Position numbers and translations under genes: made by a program. Below are positions 34,601-46,306 of a stretch of 64,000 bases of DNA, in pieces. Source of the stretch: Archivesica marissinica (taxonomy: Eukaryota > Mollusca > Bivalvia > Venerida > Vesicomyidae); assembly GCA_014843695.1 (NCBI GenBank), contig CM026401.1, positions 32,681,792 to 32,745,791 on the forward strand. Direction: 5' to 3'. The notes below the pieces were generated by a model. The model was not told the DNA's origin. It worked only from the letters and a program-made list of their open reading frames with translations, and searched no databases. Numbering within the stretch: position 1 is the first letter of the stretch; every line of letters begins with the position of its first letter.

Positions 34601-35162
34601 TTGCCTATAAAAACTTCATTGACTCTTACATGTGACCAGACCTGAAGGTTATAAAACTAAATTTGATTGGGTAAATTTAAGTTTGTTTGTTTGCTGCTGG
34701 TCAGTTTACTTAACAACACCGTTACTGGGCAGGCTTCAGCTGTTAATCAGCATCAACATCCGTAAGAAACTGCCAACTTTTTCATATAAAGAAACATAGC
34801 CTGATAGGTTACAGTGGTATACATGTCAGCGACCGTAACCACTCGACCACGGAGGCGGATTTGCAATCAGTTCAACCAAGCAGAACTCTTGACTGAGTTT
34901 GAGATTGGAGAAACGTTTTATAACCTCTGACCCTGGAAGGTTGAGACATGACTGAAATTGTCTCCAGTAGTTTACAAGTCAACCCTGACCAATCATTTAC
35001 GATTGATCAACAGGCGAATCATACAAACTACTAGTATTCTAGAATAGCATCAAAAAAAAAACTACAGACAAAGATGATTGTTACTGTAAGATAGATGTAG
35101 CTGACAGCTGTAGTTACCAGTTTGAAGGTCAAGAGGTTTCATCTTATTTCAAACATATTTAC

Positions 35163-35285
35163 CTGCCTCCCGAGATGCTATTTCGGATACATCCCCTTCC
35201 TCTGCATGTTCACCAACTGTTTCCACAATATCTCCAACCTCCACATCCCTGTCACATCTCTGTCTCTCATCAGCATCTTGTTCCA
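35163..35285 (-). CDS. PLD-like gene, proposed exon 3
   Basis: Acceptor CTATTACCATAACAG then TGGAAC at 35285 and donor GAGGCAG|GTAAAT at 35163. It enters and leaves in phase 1. The only frame without a stop is the one that continues exon 2. It codes an acidic stretch (EQDADERQRCDRDVEVGDIV and onward) with no recognised domain. The matching of phase on both sides is the main support. Confidence 0.62.
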
Positions 35286-35707
35286 CTGTTATGGTAATAG
35301 AGTGAATATGACCGAGTTAAATATACAAACATTTATCAGAGAGAAATATGGAAATATATACATTATGCAGTCGTAATGGAAGGATATTAGTATAATTATG
35401 TATGTTCATTATACTCTAAAACCAAACATAATTTTAAATAATCTTAACTCAGTGGTAGACGGGTTTGAGACTCTTGTCCAAATGTAATTAGCCATATGCA
35501 GCAGACAGCTGTCAGAGATGTTCAATGCCTCAAACAGAAAGTGGATTTAAATTATCACCTGAAAATGCAAGAAATGACCAGAAATATATTCGCGAAATTG
35601 ATACCTTTTGTTCTGTGTCTAAATATAAAATAATTCCGGAAAATTATCATAACATTGCAACAGGACAGAATCAATGTAAAGTTCATGCATTTAATACATT
35701 ACAGAAC

Positions 35708-35927
35708 CTTTCTTGACCCTATCTTCCACTTCCAGTTTCTTCCAGCTTTCTGTGTACTGTCTGTAAACTGTACTGTCTGACTGTGATTTGTTGATCAGAG
35801 CGTCATATGAATCGAGAATTGTCTGGAAAGTGTTTACAAACCACTCCAATACAAACTGGCCCTGGATCATCAGAGTGCCTGTGCTCATAAATGTTGTCAT
35901 GGTTACACTGTCAACCTTCAGAATCAC
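35708..35927 (-). CDS. PLD-like gene, proposed exon 2
   Basis: Acceptor TTGATTAAATCAG then GTGATTCTG at 35927 in phase 0, donor AAAG|GTTCTG at 35708 giving phase 1. It codes a 73-residue segment with VTMTTFMSTGTLMIQGQFVL, a TG-x-x-MIQG-type pattern that I associate with uncharacterised invertebrate proteins, then a Ser/Gln-rich tail. Joined to exon 1 it continues in frame. Confidence 0.65.
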
Positions 35928-36096
35928 CTGATTTAATCAAATAAGACAATGGTATCAGCTCTGTTTGCATTCTGGGCTCATATAGTAATTGCGTGAAACA
36001 GTAGAACCTGTAACCAGGAGGTTAGCACTTGGCGGTTATAAAACTTGGCTATAATATCAAACTAAAGCTTATATGATTGGCTAATTCTGAGATTCG

Positions 36097-37470
36097 CATT
36101 AAGCTCATCCATCAATCAGAGCATTAAGCTCATCATTCAGCTCATCCATCAATCAGAGCTCATCATTCAGCTTATCTATCAATCAGAGCTCATCATTCAG
36201 CTTATCCATCATTCAGAGCATTAAGCTCATCATTCAGCTCTTCCATCAATCAGAGCATTAAGCTCATCATTCAGCTTATCCATCAATCAGAGCTCTTCAT
36301 TCAGCTCATCCATCAATCAGAGCATTAAGCTCATCATTCAGCTTATCCATCAATCAGAGCTCTTCATTCAGCTTATCCATCAATCAGAGCTCATCATTCA
36401 GCTCATCCATCAATCAGAGCATTAAGCTCATCATTCAGCTTATCCATCAATCAGAGCTCATCATTCAGCTTATCCATCAATCAGAGCATTAAGCTCATCA
36501 TTCAGCTTATCCATCAATCAGAGCTCATCATTCAGCTTATCCATCAATCAGAGCTCATCATTCAGCTTATCCATCAATCAGAGCATTAAGCTCATCATTC
36601 AGCTTATCCATCAATCAGAGCTCATCATTCAGCTTATCCATCAATCAGAGCTCATCATTCAGCTTATCCATCAATCAGAGCATTAAGCTCATCATTCAGC
36701 TTATCCATCAATCAGAGCTCATCATTCAGCTTATCCATCAATCAGAGCTCATCATTCAGCTTATCCATCAATCAGAGCTCATCAATCAGCTTATCCATCA
36801 ATTAGAGCATTAAGCTCATCACTCAGCTCATCCATCAATCAGAGCATTAAGCTCATCATTCAGCTTATCCATCAATCAGAGCTCATCATTCAGCTTATCC
36901 ATCAATCAGAGCTCATCATTCAGCTCATCCATCAATCAGAGCTCATCATTCAGCTTATCCATCAATCAGAGCATTAAGCTCATCATTCAGCTTATCCATC
37001 AATCAGAGCTCATCATTCAGCTTATCCATCAATCAGAGCTCATCATTCAGCTTATCCATCAATCAGAGCTCATCATTCAGCTTATCCATCAATCAGAGCA
37101 TTAAGCTCATCATTCAGCTTATCCATCAATCAGAGCTCATCATTCAGCTTATCCATCAATCAGAGCTTCATCATTCAGCTTATCCATCAATCAGAGCTCA
37201 TCATTCAGCTTATCCATCAATCAGAGCTCATCATTCAGCTTATCCATCAATCAGCTTATCCATCAATTAGAGCATTAAGCTCATCATTCAGCTCATCCAT
37301 CAATCAGAGCATAAGCTCATCATTCAGCTTATCCATCAATCAGAGCTCATCATTCAGCTTATCCATCAATCAGAGCTCATCATTCAGCTCATCCATCAAT
37401 CAGAGCTCATCATTCAGCTTATCCATCAATCAGAGCATTAAGCTCATCATTCAGCTCATCCATCAATCAG
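36097..37470. repeat. 30/37-bp satellite (CATTCAGCTTATCCATCAAT)
   Basis: About 43 units. Most are 30 bp, and a subset carries an extra ATTAAGC making 37 bp. The long units recur every few copies. It lies in the proposed intron 1. Confidence 0.95.
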
Positions 37471-37659
37471 ACTGAGTTTGAAACCTTAGCAAAGTTTTCT
37501 ATCATCCTTGACTAGCGGTACATTTATTGCCTGGCTGTTTGTATGAATTTAAAGAAAAACTTTGTAATACCAAAACTATACAAAATCACCATAATAATCT
37601 CAATCTTCATCAAAACTATAATACAGGTATCCTATATCCTTCATGGACATAGTGGAAGT

Positions 37660-37745
37660 CGTGATAGCGCAGTGGTAGCTCGTTCACTGCAGGTGTGAAA
37701 GGCCCGGAGTTTGCACCGGGATGTAGCCATTATGATTGTGCTCTT
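37660..37745 (+). repeat. tRNA-SINE head
   Basis: A box GTGATAGCGCAGTGGTAGCT and a B-box-like GGAGTTTGCACCGGGATG. A relative in reverse lies at 34440-34600. Confidence 0.5.
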
Positions 37746-38009
37746 AGGCAGTGAGCTTAAATTCCACATTGACTCTCTCTTTCGGGATTGAATGTATATC
37801 AAAACAAAATAGAAAGGGACCTGCAAATCATATTAAAAAATTGAATAAAGTAGAAACTAGACACTTCCAACTAAACCCCACAATTAACAATGAGGGCCTT
37901 CCCTGTATGATAACAGAAACAATTTACACAAATTAAAAGCAGAAAGGCAAATCCTGTATTGTGTTGCATTATATAACTCTTTCTTCTTCAAGCATATATG
38001 TGGGAAGAA

Positions 38010-38150
38010 ACCTGAGTACCTGGAGAAAACCCACCTCTCCGATCTGGCGATCACCGTACAATCTCATATATTTCCTAGTCAGAGGATCGAACCCGGGTTG
38101 CACAGGTGATAAGCGAGCATGCTAACCACTACGCTAATCGGACATCCAGT
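38010..38150 (-). repeat. tRNA-SINE (minus)
   Basis: In reverse it has A box GATTAGCGTAGTGGTTAGCA and B box GGTTCGATCCTCTGAC, followed by a body ending GGGTTTTCTCCAGGTACTCA, the same type as 59685-59875. Confidence 0.6.
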
Positions 38151-38231
38151 AATTTGTTGCATGCTGGGTAACATATAGGCTATAAATAGTTCAAATAATT
38201 GTAGCAGACGATAATTCATTAATGTGTTTAC

Positions 38232-38966
38232 TAGGGATGTCAACGAGTAGTGATTTTGGTACTCGGAAAGGTATTCGATCGAGTACTCGGTTACCGTTAC
38301 CGTGGATTATGCTTCTTGTCTCGCCAATCAGATTGGTCCTGCTTTTAATCAATTCATTGCTTTGATGTGTTGTCAAGTCTTTCAAGTCTTACCACAGATT
38401 TAGGTGGAGGCATTCTCACAATTCACAATTATTACTATACTACTATTATATTCTAAAGATCTCTTCACAGTTTAACAGCGTTAACGTTAATGGCAAAAGT
38501 TACGATATTTATTATTTAACAACTATTTCGGTATTGCCCTGCTATGGGTAGCTGCTTAAAGTTCTAAATTGAGTAATCAATTAAGTGTCAACTATTTATA
38601 ACATCAAAACAAGTTCCGACCACCAGACAAAATATGTCATTCACACGACAGACAATCGGACGACCCGCCTCAGTAGTGACGACAGTGATAAAATAATTTG
38701 CATCAAACTTACGCTTCCCAATTAAGTTGAATCAACACCTTAATTATTCGGTCACTGTAGCTCTGTGATATACAGGTATTGTTAATCACCATGACACGCT
38801 GTATATTGCATTGTTTGGTACAGCGGAAGTTTCGATTTGTTCACAGGCAACTCCGTATTTGCGCAAAATAAAGATTTGTTGATTTTATTTTTTTCAACCG
38901 AGTACTCGATTATCTGAAAAGTATTCGATACTCGGACGTTCGATCGAGTACTCGTTGACATCCCTA
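38232..38966. mobile_element. Non-autonomous hAT-like element with perfect 8-bp target duplication
   Basis: 735 bp with ends TAGGGATGTCAACGAGTA and TACTCGTTGACATCCCTA (inverted), flanked by GTGTTTAC on both sides (38224-38231 and 38967-38974). Near both ends the motif GAGTACTCG recurs, a likely set of transposase-binding sites. No transposase frame is present. Confidence 0.85.
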
Positions 38967-39108
38967 GTGTTTACCTATTTGTAACTGAAACATGTCATGG
39001 AATGTCATCAGAATTGTGTTGTTACGACATACTTCGAATGAAATTATGTCATATATTTGACATTTATTTTCACCTCCTACGTGTAGAGTTAAAGATCGAA
39101 ACACATAC

Positions 39109-39339
39109 CTTATTACTTCCATTTTTATTATAAAGCTGTTTGTAGGGATATTTAGGCATAGGATAGTTGTTCTGGTGTCTGAGCACACGTAACCAGAACA
39201 TTGCCAATGCTATAGACCCATGCTTTGACCTGTGCTTCACTGAAATAGTCTTGCTGGAAACATCTAAACACACATGCTCTTGTATCTTTGAAAAGACAAA
39301 TTCCTGTATGGATTTCTCTATTGCTGTTTCGTTCTCCAT
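39109..39339 (-). CDS. PLD-like gene, proposed exon 1
   Basis: ATG at 39337-39339 in a good context (AGAACCATGGAG), 77 codons, ending at an ideal donor AATAAG|GTATGT (39109) in phase 0. Codes MENETAIEKSIQEFVFSKIQ and onward, with no signal peptide or membrane segment and no domain I can name. With the exons at 35708-35927, 35163-35285, 32627-32709 and 19231-19773 it would give about 400 residues over 20 kb. The joining is inferred from phases, splice sites and open frames only. The part between 32.6 and 19.8 kb includes a gap where another exon could hide. Confidence 0.62.
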
Positions 39340-39951
39340 GGTTCTTGTAGGTTTACTGATACAAAAAAGGTTTTAAAAGCACATGTGATCTTGTTTTGTA
39401 TTTTTTTCCAGGGCAATTTTAAAGATTCTATTATAGATATTTATCTATGATGTACGCTACCAAAATTTAGCAAACCCCATTTCTTGAGCATATTAAGAAA
39501 ATTGAAAGTAAACGATAACCAGTATGTTTCCTGGTCAAACTGTCTCCACATCCAAAAGTGGTGACGATTTGACCTATTTGGGGATTTTACTAGAAAATTT
39601 AGTGAATCTCTGTGATATAAAATAATCTTACTTCACCACAACGACGATTTGACCAATTTGACGATGATTTGACAGGGGAACAAAATTTTTACTAGAAAAT
39701 ATATTATAAAATATTCCCACTGCACTACAATACAATTTATTGGCACATGTATATGTGGTAGGGTTCGGATTCTGGGGGATCAGTAGAATGACAACACCCT
39801 ATACGTGTCATCACTCTATTCAATCTCCTTGTAGACAACAAGGCTCTCAAATGCTTTGGTTCTACAATACACATATATACACACATTAAGAATAGGATTA
39901 AAACATATGCGTCATATAAATATATAATAGATGATTTGCGGTGCTTGGGTT
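39340..39951. other. Upstream region of the PLD-like gene
   Basis: Would hold the promoter on the minus strand. No clear TATA box found. The string GACGATTTGACC recurs at about 39567 and 39643. Confidence 0.3.

Positions 39952-39996
<45 letters not shown>
39952..39996. repeat. (CAA)15 microsatellite
   Basis: Fifteen perfect trinucleotide units. Confidence 0.98.
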
Positions 39997-39997
<1 letters not shown>

Positions 39998-40442
39998 TAT
40001 TATATACGTTGGCACTATATATACTCTCGTCAGGTTCGTGGTTCGTAGTAACGCTTACTCTTACTGAAATATATATGACATCAGTAACACAGAGGTAATC
40101 TATGTTACATCCATGTCTCTGATGAAACATAGACATATGCAACATAGACATATACACCAATACAATAACTTACGCAGAGATATGGTCTCTGTAACACACT
40201 TCTCACTATTCTCTCCACCGTCCGCTACATATTCAACCACTCACTCACTGGTGCCGGTGACAACTGTAAATAACATGCATCTGTTAAGTTATGTGCAATG
40301 ATGAGGTTTGATATACCGACAGCCAGGACCAAGGGAAAAGACTCAGGAAAGGACCAACTGAACCGAACCCGAGTAAAACATAATGAACCCAATACTACAG
40401 CGTACAAATCAACCAATTCAATATCTCACGCATATCTATATA

Positions 40443-40620
40443 CAGTGGAACCTCCACTAACGGTCACCTCCGGTAAACGGTCACTTATTCCCCCCGAGCG
40501 ATTTTCCTATATATTACACCTCTGTTGAGCGGTCACCTCTCATCTCCGGCCAGCGCCCACCAAAGTGACCGTTTTGTGACAACATTTCCTACCTTAACGG
40601 TCAAAATCCACCAAAAATCG
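40443..40620 (+). mobile_element. Possible pogo/Tigger-like terminus
   Basis: CAGTGGAACCTCCACTAACG next to TA is close to the terminal repeat of Tigger/pogo elements, and ACGGTCAC is repeated nearby. The other end was not found, so this may be a solo end. Confidence 0.4.
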
Positions 40621-40848
40621 GCAAAATATTTACAGAGATGCGGTCGCGAAAATATGTAACATTCAAATCAGATGTAGACATTGAAAGATTGAATTTACGG
40701 AGTGGAAAAAAAGAAATATTTTATTAATAATTATCATTTTTTAATAGTTATATTACAGCTATCAAATGATATTTTGGCCTTAAAACCAATATTGATTAGT
40801 TTTTCACACGTTTTTACAGAAGTCTCCAATCATACGTGATTATCCGCC

Positions 40849-43800
40849 AAATGTTCATTGTAATGGTATATATCTTTTATATTAAATGAAATGCCAAAAA
40901 AAATTGTCTTTAGGTCAGACGGTGTTATTGATATGGTGGTCTGGGATTGGTTGAAAAAGTGTAGGGAAGCCCTTAAGAGTTATTGATACATGAACTGATT
41001 GGCTGAGTAGGTATTGTCACAAATATTGAAAATGACTTCTAAATCTTAAAATACAATATATGAGCTGCATTTTGGAATATTTAAAAATATTTGCAGACTA
41101 TTTGGTGACAAATAAACAGCATATTATAAATGCAGGTGTCAGTGCAACATTCACCACCAAATTACCTTCAGAGTAGGGAGTGGGTGCCTTTAGTGAGAAA
41201 TATAAAAAACGCAATCGGTCAACCCCATTGAAATTTGACATTTTCCTGTGGCTCAAAGGCCATTCTGTTGAAAACTACTCTCTTTTGTGCCAAACTATTT
41301 TTGGGGGAAATCTAATGACACTGTGTGTTATAATGGTGGCCTATGGAAATTGCAATAGCGGTGTCTGACCTAAAGGACAATGTAAAGAATGATGTTATTT
41401 GAAAAGTACTACACACCAAAATGCTGCCTAGGAGAGGCTTATTTTCAATGTATAGCTTGATTAACTGCCCGGCAATATGATTTGAATGTGTGAGTGCTGG
41501 AAACAATAGGTAGCTATGCAATATGAGCCCAGACTGGGTGTTACATAACATAGTTCTGAGGTGTTTATGTATTGTTTACAATGAAGATTAGTCCTTATTC
41601 TCTGTGATACAAAGACTGTGCTGAGATATTTGCAACATCTGAATCACATATACTAGTTTATCAAGTTGGGAATTACTTCATGGTGTACATTAAGAACCAT
41701 TTTAAGCTTAAATAATAATTCAAAGGGGTTCCTAATACATACAACAGTAGGGTCTGGAGAAATGCAGTTTTTCACATAACGCGAGTCAATAAATGGCTTC
41801 AGCAACATATGTTGCAAATTCTGCCACCTAGGTTCCATGTGCGCTTCTTAAAATTTGTCGGTTTCCTTCGCAGTACTTATTGTGGTGCAATTTTCCAGGG
41901 AGCTTTCATTCTAATTACTGTTGATAAGAATTACTATGGTGGTTCAGACCTACAACATTGGATTTGATTTATTGAAACTTCACTAAAGATGCCTATTATG
42001 GCACAATAAGCCCAATGTGAATGCAGTTAAACAATGGAAGTGGTCATTTTACATTGCCTGATATAAAATGAACCCAAAAAATGATAAATAATTCATTGTA
42101 CTGAGTAAATAATGGCATATAGGAACCTATAAGCAGGCTGTTATGTTCAAATTACCTCCCTTTATTAGTGTTAATACTTTATAATTGATATCTCTGTCCT
42201 TCAGTGTGAGTATGTTATGGTTAAAATTGATTTTTTCATTAGGAAATAGTGTTGTTTAATTGAAACAAGCTTGCAATTGGTTCCAGTAGATATCAAGGGC
42301 CTCACAAAAAGAATTTCAGTACAATATATATGGCACAAATATGCATATTCATTGCTTTTGAGTGGTTATATTTCAGTAATTTATTAATATTTGCAACAAA
42401 CTTCACCTCCCTAAGATGAAATGTCATATTTCAAGAGGCAATGCACAGTTGTAGTCCTCTCACAGTGCTTGTTCAAGACACACTAGCTGAAGTTAAATGC
42501 ATATTGTAGTTACTTTTCTGCCATTTCTTACTGTCATGTGACCTACAGTAAGCTGCCTGACCCACTCAGCATTTGTAATGACCATCATTTGCCATGTTTG
42601 TTGTCTTCCTTTTTGCCTGTGTGACATATTTTGTGCTCCATGCAAATAAGTATTTCCTTTCAGTAGCTTCCTGGTGCAAGATTTAGTTCCATTCTTCAAA
42701 AAACCCTTGTTTTGCAGGGGGGGGGGGTAAAATAATTGTCTCTAATCACCACAATGTCTTATCTAATACTATAAATGTGGTATGTCTGTCTCATGCAGAC
42801 ATTATTTCATATATTCATGAGAAATATTACACTGTTAGTGTAAAGATTAATATGTGACGACATTATAAATGTCTTATTTAGAGTTCTATTGCAAAAATGG
42901 CCAACAGTCTATGTTAAGCACACTGCATAGTGTCCCATTTGAAGGCATGTGCTGTGCAATGGTGATGTGGACGACATAAGAAAGTCATATTTATGTGCAG
43001 AAATGTTCATTGTAATGGTATATATCTTTTATATTAAATGAAATGCCAAAAAAAATTGTCTTTAGGTCAGACGGTGTTATTGATATGGTGGTCTGGGATT
43101 GGTTGAAAAAGTGTAGGGAAGCCCTTAAGAGTTATTGATACATGAACTGATTGGCTGAGTAGGTATTGTCACAAATATTGAAAATGACTTCTAAATATTA
43201 AAATACAATATATGAGCTGCATTTTGGAATATTTAAAAATATTTGCAGACAATATGTTGACAAATAAACAGCATATTATAAATGCAGGTGTCAGTGCAAC
43301 ATTCACCACTAAATTACCTTCAGAGTAGGGGGTGGGTGCCTTTAGTGGGAAATAAAAAAACCGCAATCGGTCAACCCCATTGAAATTTGACATTTTTCTG
43401 TGGCTCAAAGGCCAGTCTGTTGAAAACTACTGTCTTTTGTGCCAAACTATTTTGGGGGGAAATATAATGGCACTGTATGTTATAATGGTGACCTATGGAA
43501 ATTGCAATAGCAGTGTCTGACCTAAAGCACACTGTAAAGAATGATGTTATTTAAAAAGTACTACACAACAAAATGCTGCCTGGGAGAGGCTTGTTTTCAA
43601 TTTACAGCTTGATTTGAATGTGTGAGTGCTGGAAACAATAGGTAGCTATGCAATATGAGCCCATACAGGGTGTTACATAACATAGTTCTGATGTGTTTAT
43701 GTATTGATTACAATGAAGATTAGTCCTTATTCTCTGTGATACAAAGACTCTGCTGAGATATTTGCAACATCTGAATCACATATACTAGTTTATCAAGTTG

Positions 43801-45306
43801 GGAATTACTTCATGGTGTACATTGAGAACCATTTTAAGCTTAACTAATAATTCAAAGGGGTTTCTAATACATACAACAGTAGGGCCTGGAGAAATGCAGT
43901 TCTTCACATAGCCGCGAGTCAATAAATGGCTTCAGCGACATATGTCGCAAATTATGTCACCTAGGTTCCATGTGCGCTTGTTAAAATTTGTCGGTTTCCT
44001 TCGCAGTACTTATTGTGGTGCAATTTTCCAGGTAACTTTCATTCTAATTACTGTTGATAATAATTACTATGCTGGCTCAGACCTACAACATTGGATTTGA
44101 TTCATTGAAACTTCACTAATGATGCCTATTATGGCACAATAAGCCCAATGTGAATGCAGTTAAATAATGAAAAGTGGTCATTTTACATTGTCTGATATAA
44201 AATGAACTCAAAAATGATAAATAATTTATTGTACTGAGTAAATAATAGCATATAGGAACCTATAAGCAGTCTGGTATGTTCAAATTACCTCCCTTTATTA
44301 GTGTTAATACTTTATAATTGATATCTCTGTCCTTCAGTGTGAGTATGTTATGGTTAAAATTGCTTTTTTCATTAGGAAATAGTGTTGTTTAATTGATACA
44401 AGCTTGCAATTGGTTCCAGTAGCTATCAAGGGCCTCATAAAAAGAATTTCAGTAAAATATATGGCACAAATATGCATATTCATTGCTTTTGAGTGGTTAT
44501 ATTTCAGTAATTTATTAATATTTTCAACAAACTTCACCTCCCTAAGATGAAATGTCATATTTCAAGAGGCAATGCACAGTTGTAGTCCTCTCAAAGTGCT
44601 TGTTAAAGACACACTAGCTGAAGTTAAATGCATATTGTAGTTACTTTTCTGCCATTTCTTACTGTCATGTGACCTACAGTAAGCTTCCTGACCCACTCAG
44701 CATTTGTAATGACCATCATTTGCCATGTTTGTTGTCTTCCTTTTTGCCTGTGTGACATTTTTTGTGCTCCATGCAAATAAGTATTTCCTTTCAGTAGCTT
44801 CCTGGTGCAAGATTTAGTTCCATTCTTCAAAAACCCTTGTTTTGCAGGGGGGGGGGTAAAATAATTGTCTTAATCACCACAATGTATCTAATACTATAAT
44901 GTGGTATGTCTGTCTCATGCAGACTTATTTCATATATAATGAGAAATATTACAGTTAGTGAAAGAGGATATGTGACGACATATAAATGTCTTATTTAGAG
45001 TCTATTGCAAAAAATGGCCAACAGTCTATGTTAAGCACAATGCATAGTGTCCCATTTAAGGCCATGTGCTGGCAATGGTGATGTGGACGACATAAGAAAG
45101 TCTATTTATGTGCAGAAATGTTTCATGTAATGGTATATATCTTTTATTAAATGAAATGCCAAAAAAAAATTGTCTTTAGGTCAGACGGTGTTATTGATAT
45201 GGTGTGTCTGGATTGGTTGAAAAGTGTAGGGAAGCCCTTAAGAGTTATTGATACATGAACTGATTGGCTGAGTAGGTAGTGTCACAAATATTGAAAATGA
45301 CTTCTA
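40849..45306. repeat. 2.1-kb tandem repeat, two full units and the start of a third
   Basis: The start AATGTTCATTGTAATGGTAT occurs at 40849 and 43002, and as a variant at 45117. Unit 1 is 40849-43001 (2153 bp), unit 2 is 43002-45116 (2115 bp), and unit 3 runs into the gap at 45307. The units agree closely over their length with small indels. The last about 450 bp before the gap carry many single-base losses relative to unit 1. No gene, pol III box or transposon end was recognised. A 68-codon minus-strand frame (42493-42699, 44624-44830) is shared but lacks motifs. Confidence 0.9.
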
Positions 45307-46306
45307 NNNNNNNNNNNNNNNNNNNNNNNNNNNNNNNNNNNNNNNNNNNNNNNNNNNNNNNNNNNNNNNNNNNNNNNNNNNNNNNNNNNNNNNNNNNNNN
45401 NNNNNNNNNNNNNNNNNNNNNNNNNNNNNNNNNNNNNNNNNNNNNNNNNNNNNNNNNNNNNNNNNNNNNNNNNNNNNNNNNNNNNNNNNNNNNNNNNNNN
45501 NNNNNNNNNNNNNNNNNNNNNNNNNNNNNNNNNNNNNNNNNNNNNNNNNNNNNNNNNNNNNNNNNNNNNNNNNNNNNNNNNNNNNNNNNNNNNNNNNNNN
45601 NNNNNNNNNNNNNNNNNNNNNNNNNNNNNNNNNNNNNNNNNNNNNNNNNNNNNNNNNNNNNNNNNNNNNNNNNNNNNNNNNNNNNNNNNNNNNNNNNNNN
45701 NNNNNNNNNNNNNNNNNNNNNNNNNNNNNNNNNNNNNNNNNNNNNNNNNNNNNNNNNNNNNNNNNNNNNNNNNNNNNNNNNNNNNNNNNNNNNNNNNNNN
45801 NNNNNNNNNNNNNNNNNNNNNNNNNNNNNNNNNNNNNNNNNNNNNNNNNNNNNNNNNNNNNNNNNNNNNNNNNNNNNNNNNNNNNNNNNNNNNNNNNNNN
45901 NNNNNNNNNNNNNNNNNNNNNNNNNNNNNNNNNNNNNNNNNNNNNNNNNNNNNNNNNNNNNNNNNNNNNNNNNNNNNNNNNNNNNNNNNNNNNNNNNNNN
46001 NNNNNNNNNNNNNNNNNNNNNNNNNNNNNNNNNNNNNNNNNNNNNNNNNNNNNNNNNNNNNNNNNNNNNNNNNNNNNNNNNNNNNNNNNNNNNNNNNNNN
46101 NNNNNNNNNNNNNNNNNNNNNNNNNNNNNNNNNNNNNNNNNNNNNNNNNNNNNNNNNNNNNNNNNNNNNNNNNNNNNNNNNNNNNNNNNNNNNNNNNNNN
46201 NNNNNNNNNNNNNNNNNNNNNNNNNNNNNNNNNNNNNNNNNNNNNNNNNNNNNNNNNNNNNNNNNNNNNNNNNNNNNNNNNNNNNNNNNNNNNNNNNNNN
46301 NNNNNN
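45307..46306. other. Assembly gap (1000 N)
   Basis: Exactly 1000 unknown bases between the 2.1-kb repeat and the 26-bp satellite. The true size of either array is unknown. Confidence 1.

Noticed and set aside
42493..44830. A 68-codon frame conserved between two copies of the 2.1-kb unit
   Set aside because: Conservation follows from the recent duplication, and there are no motifs or codon bias.
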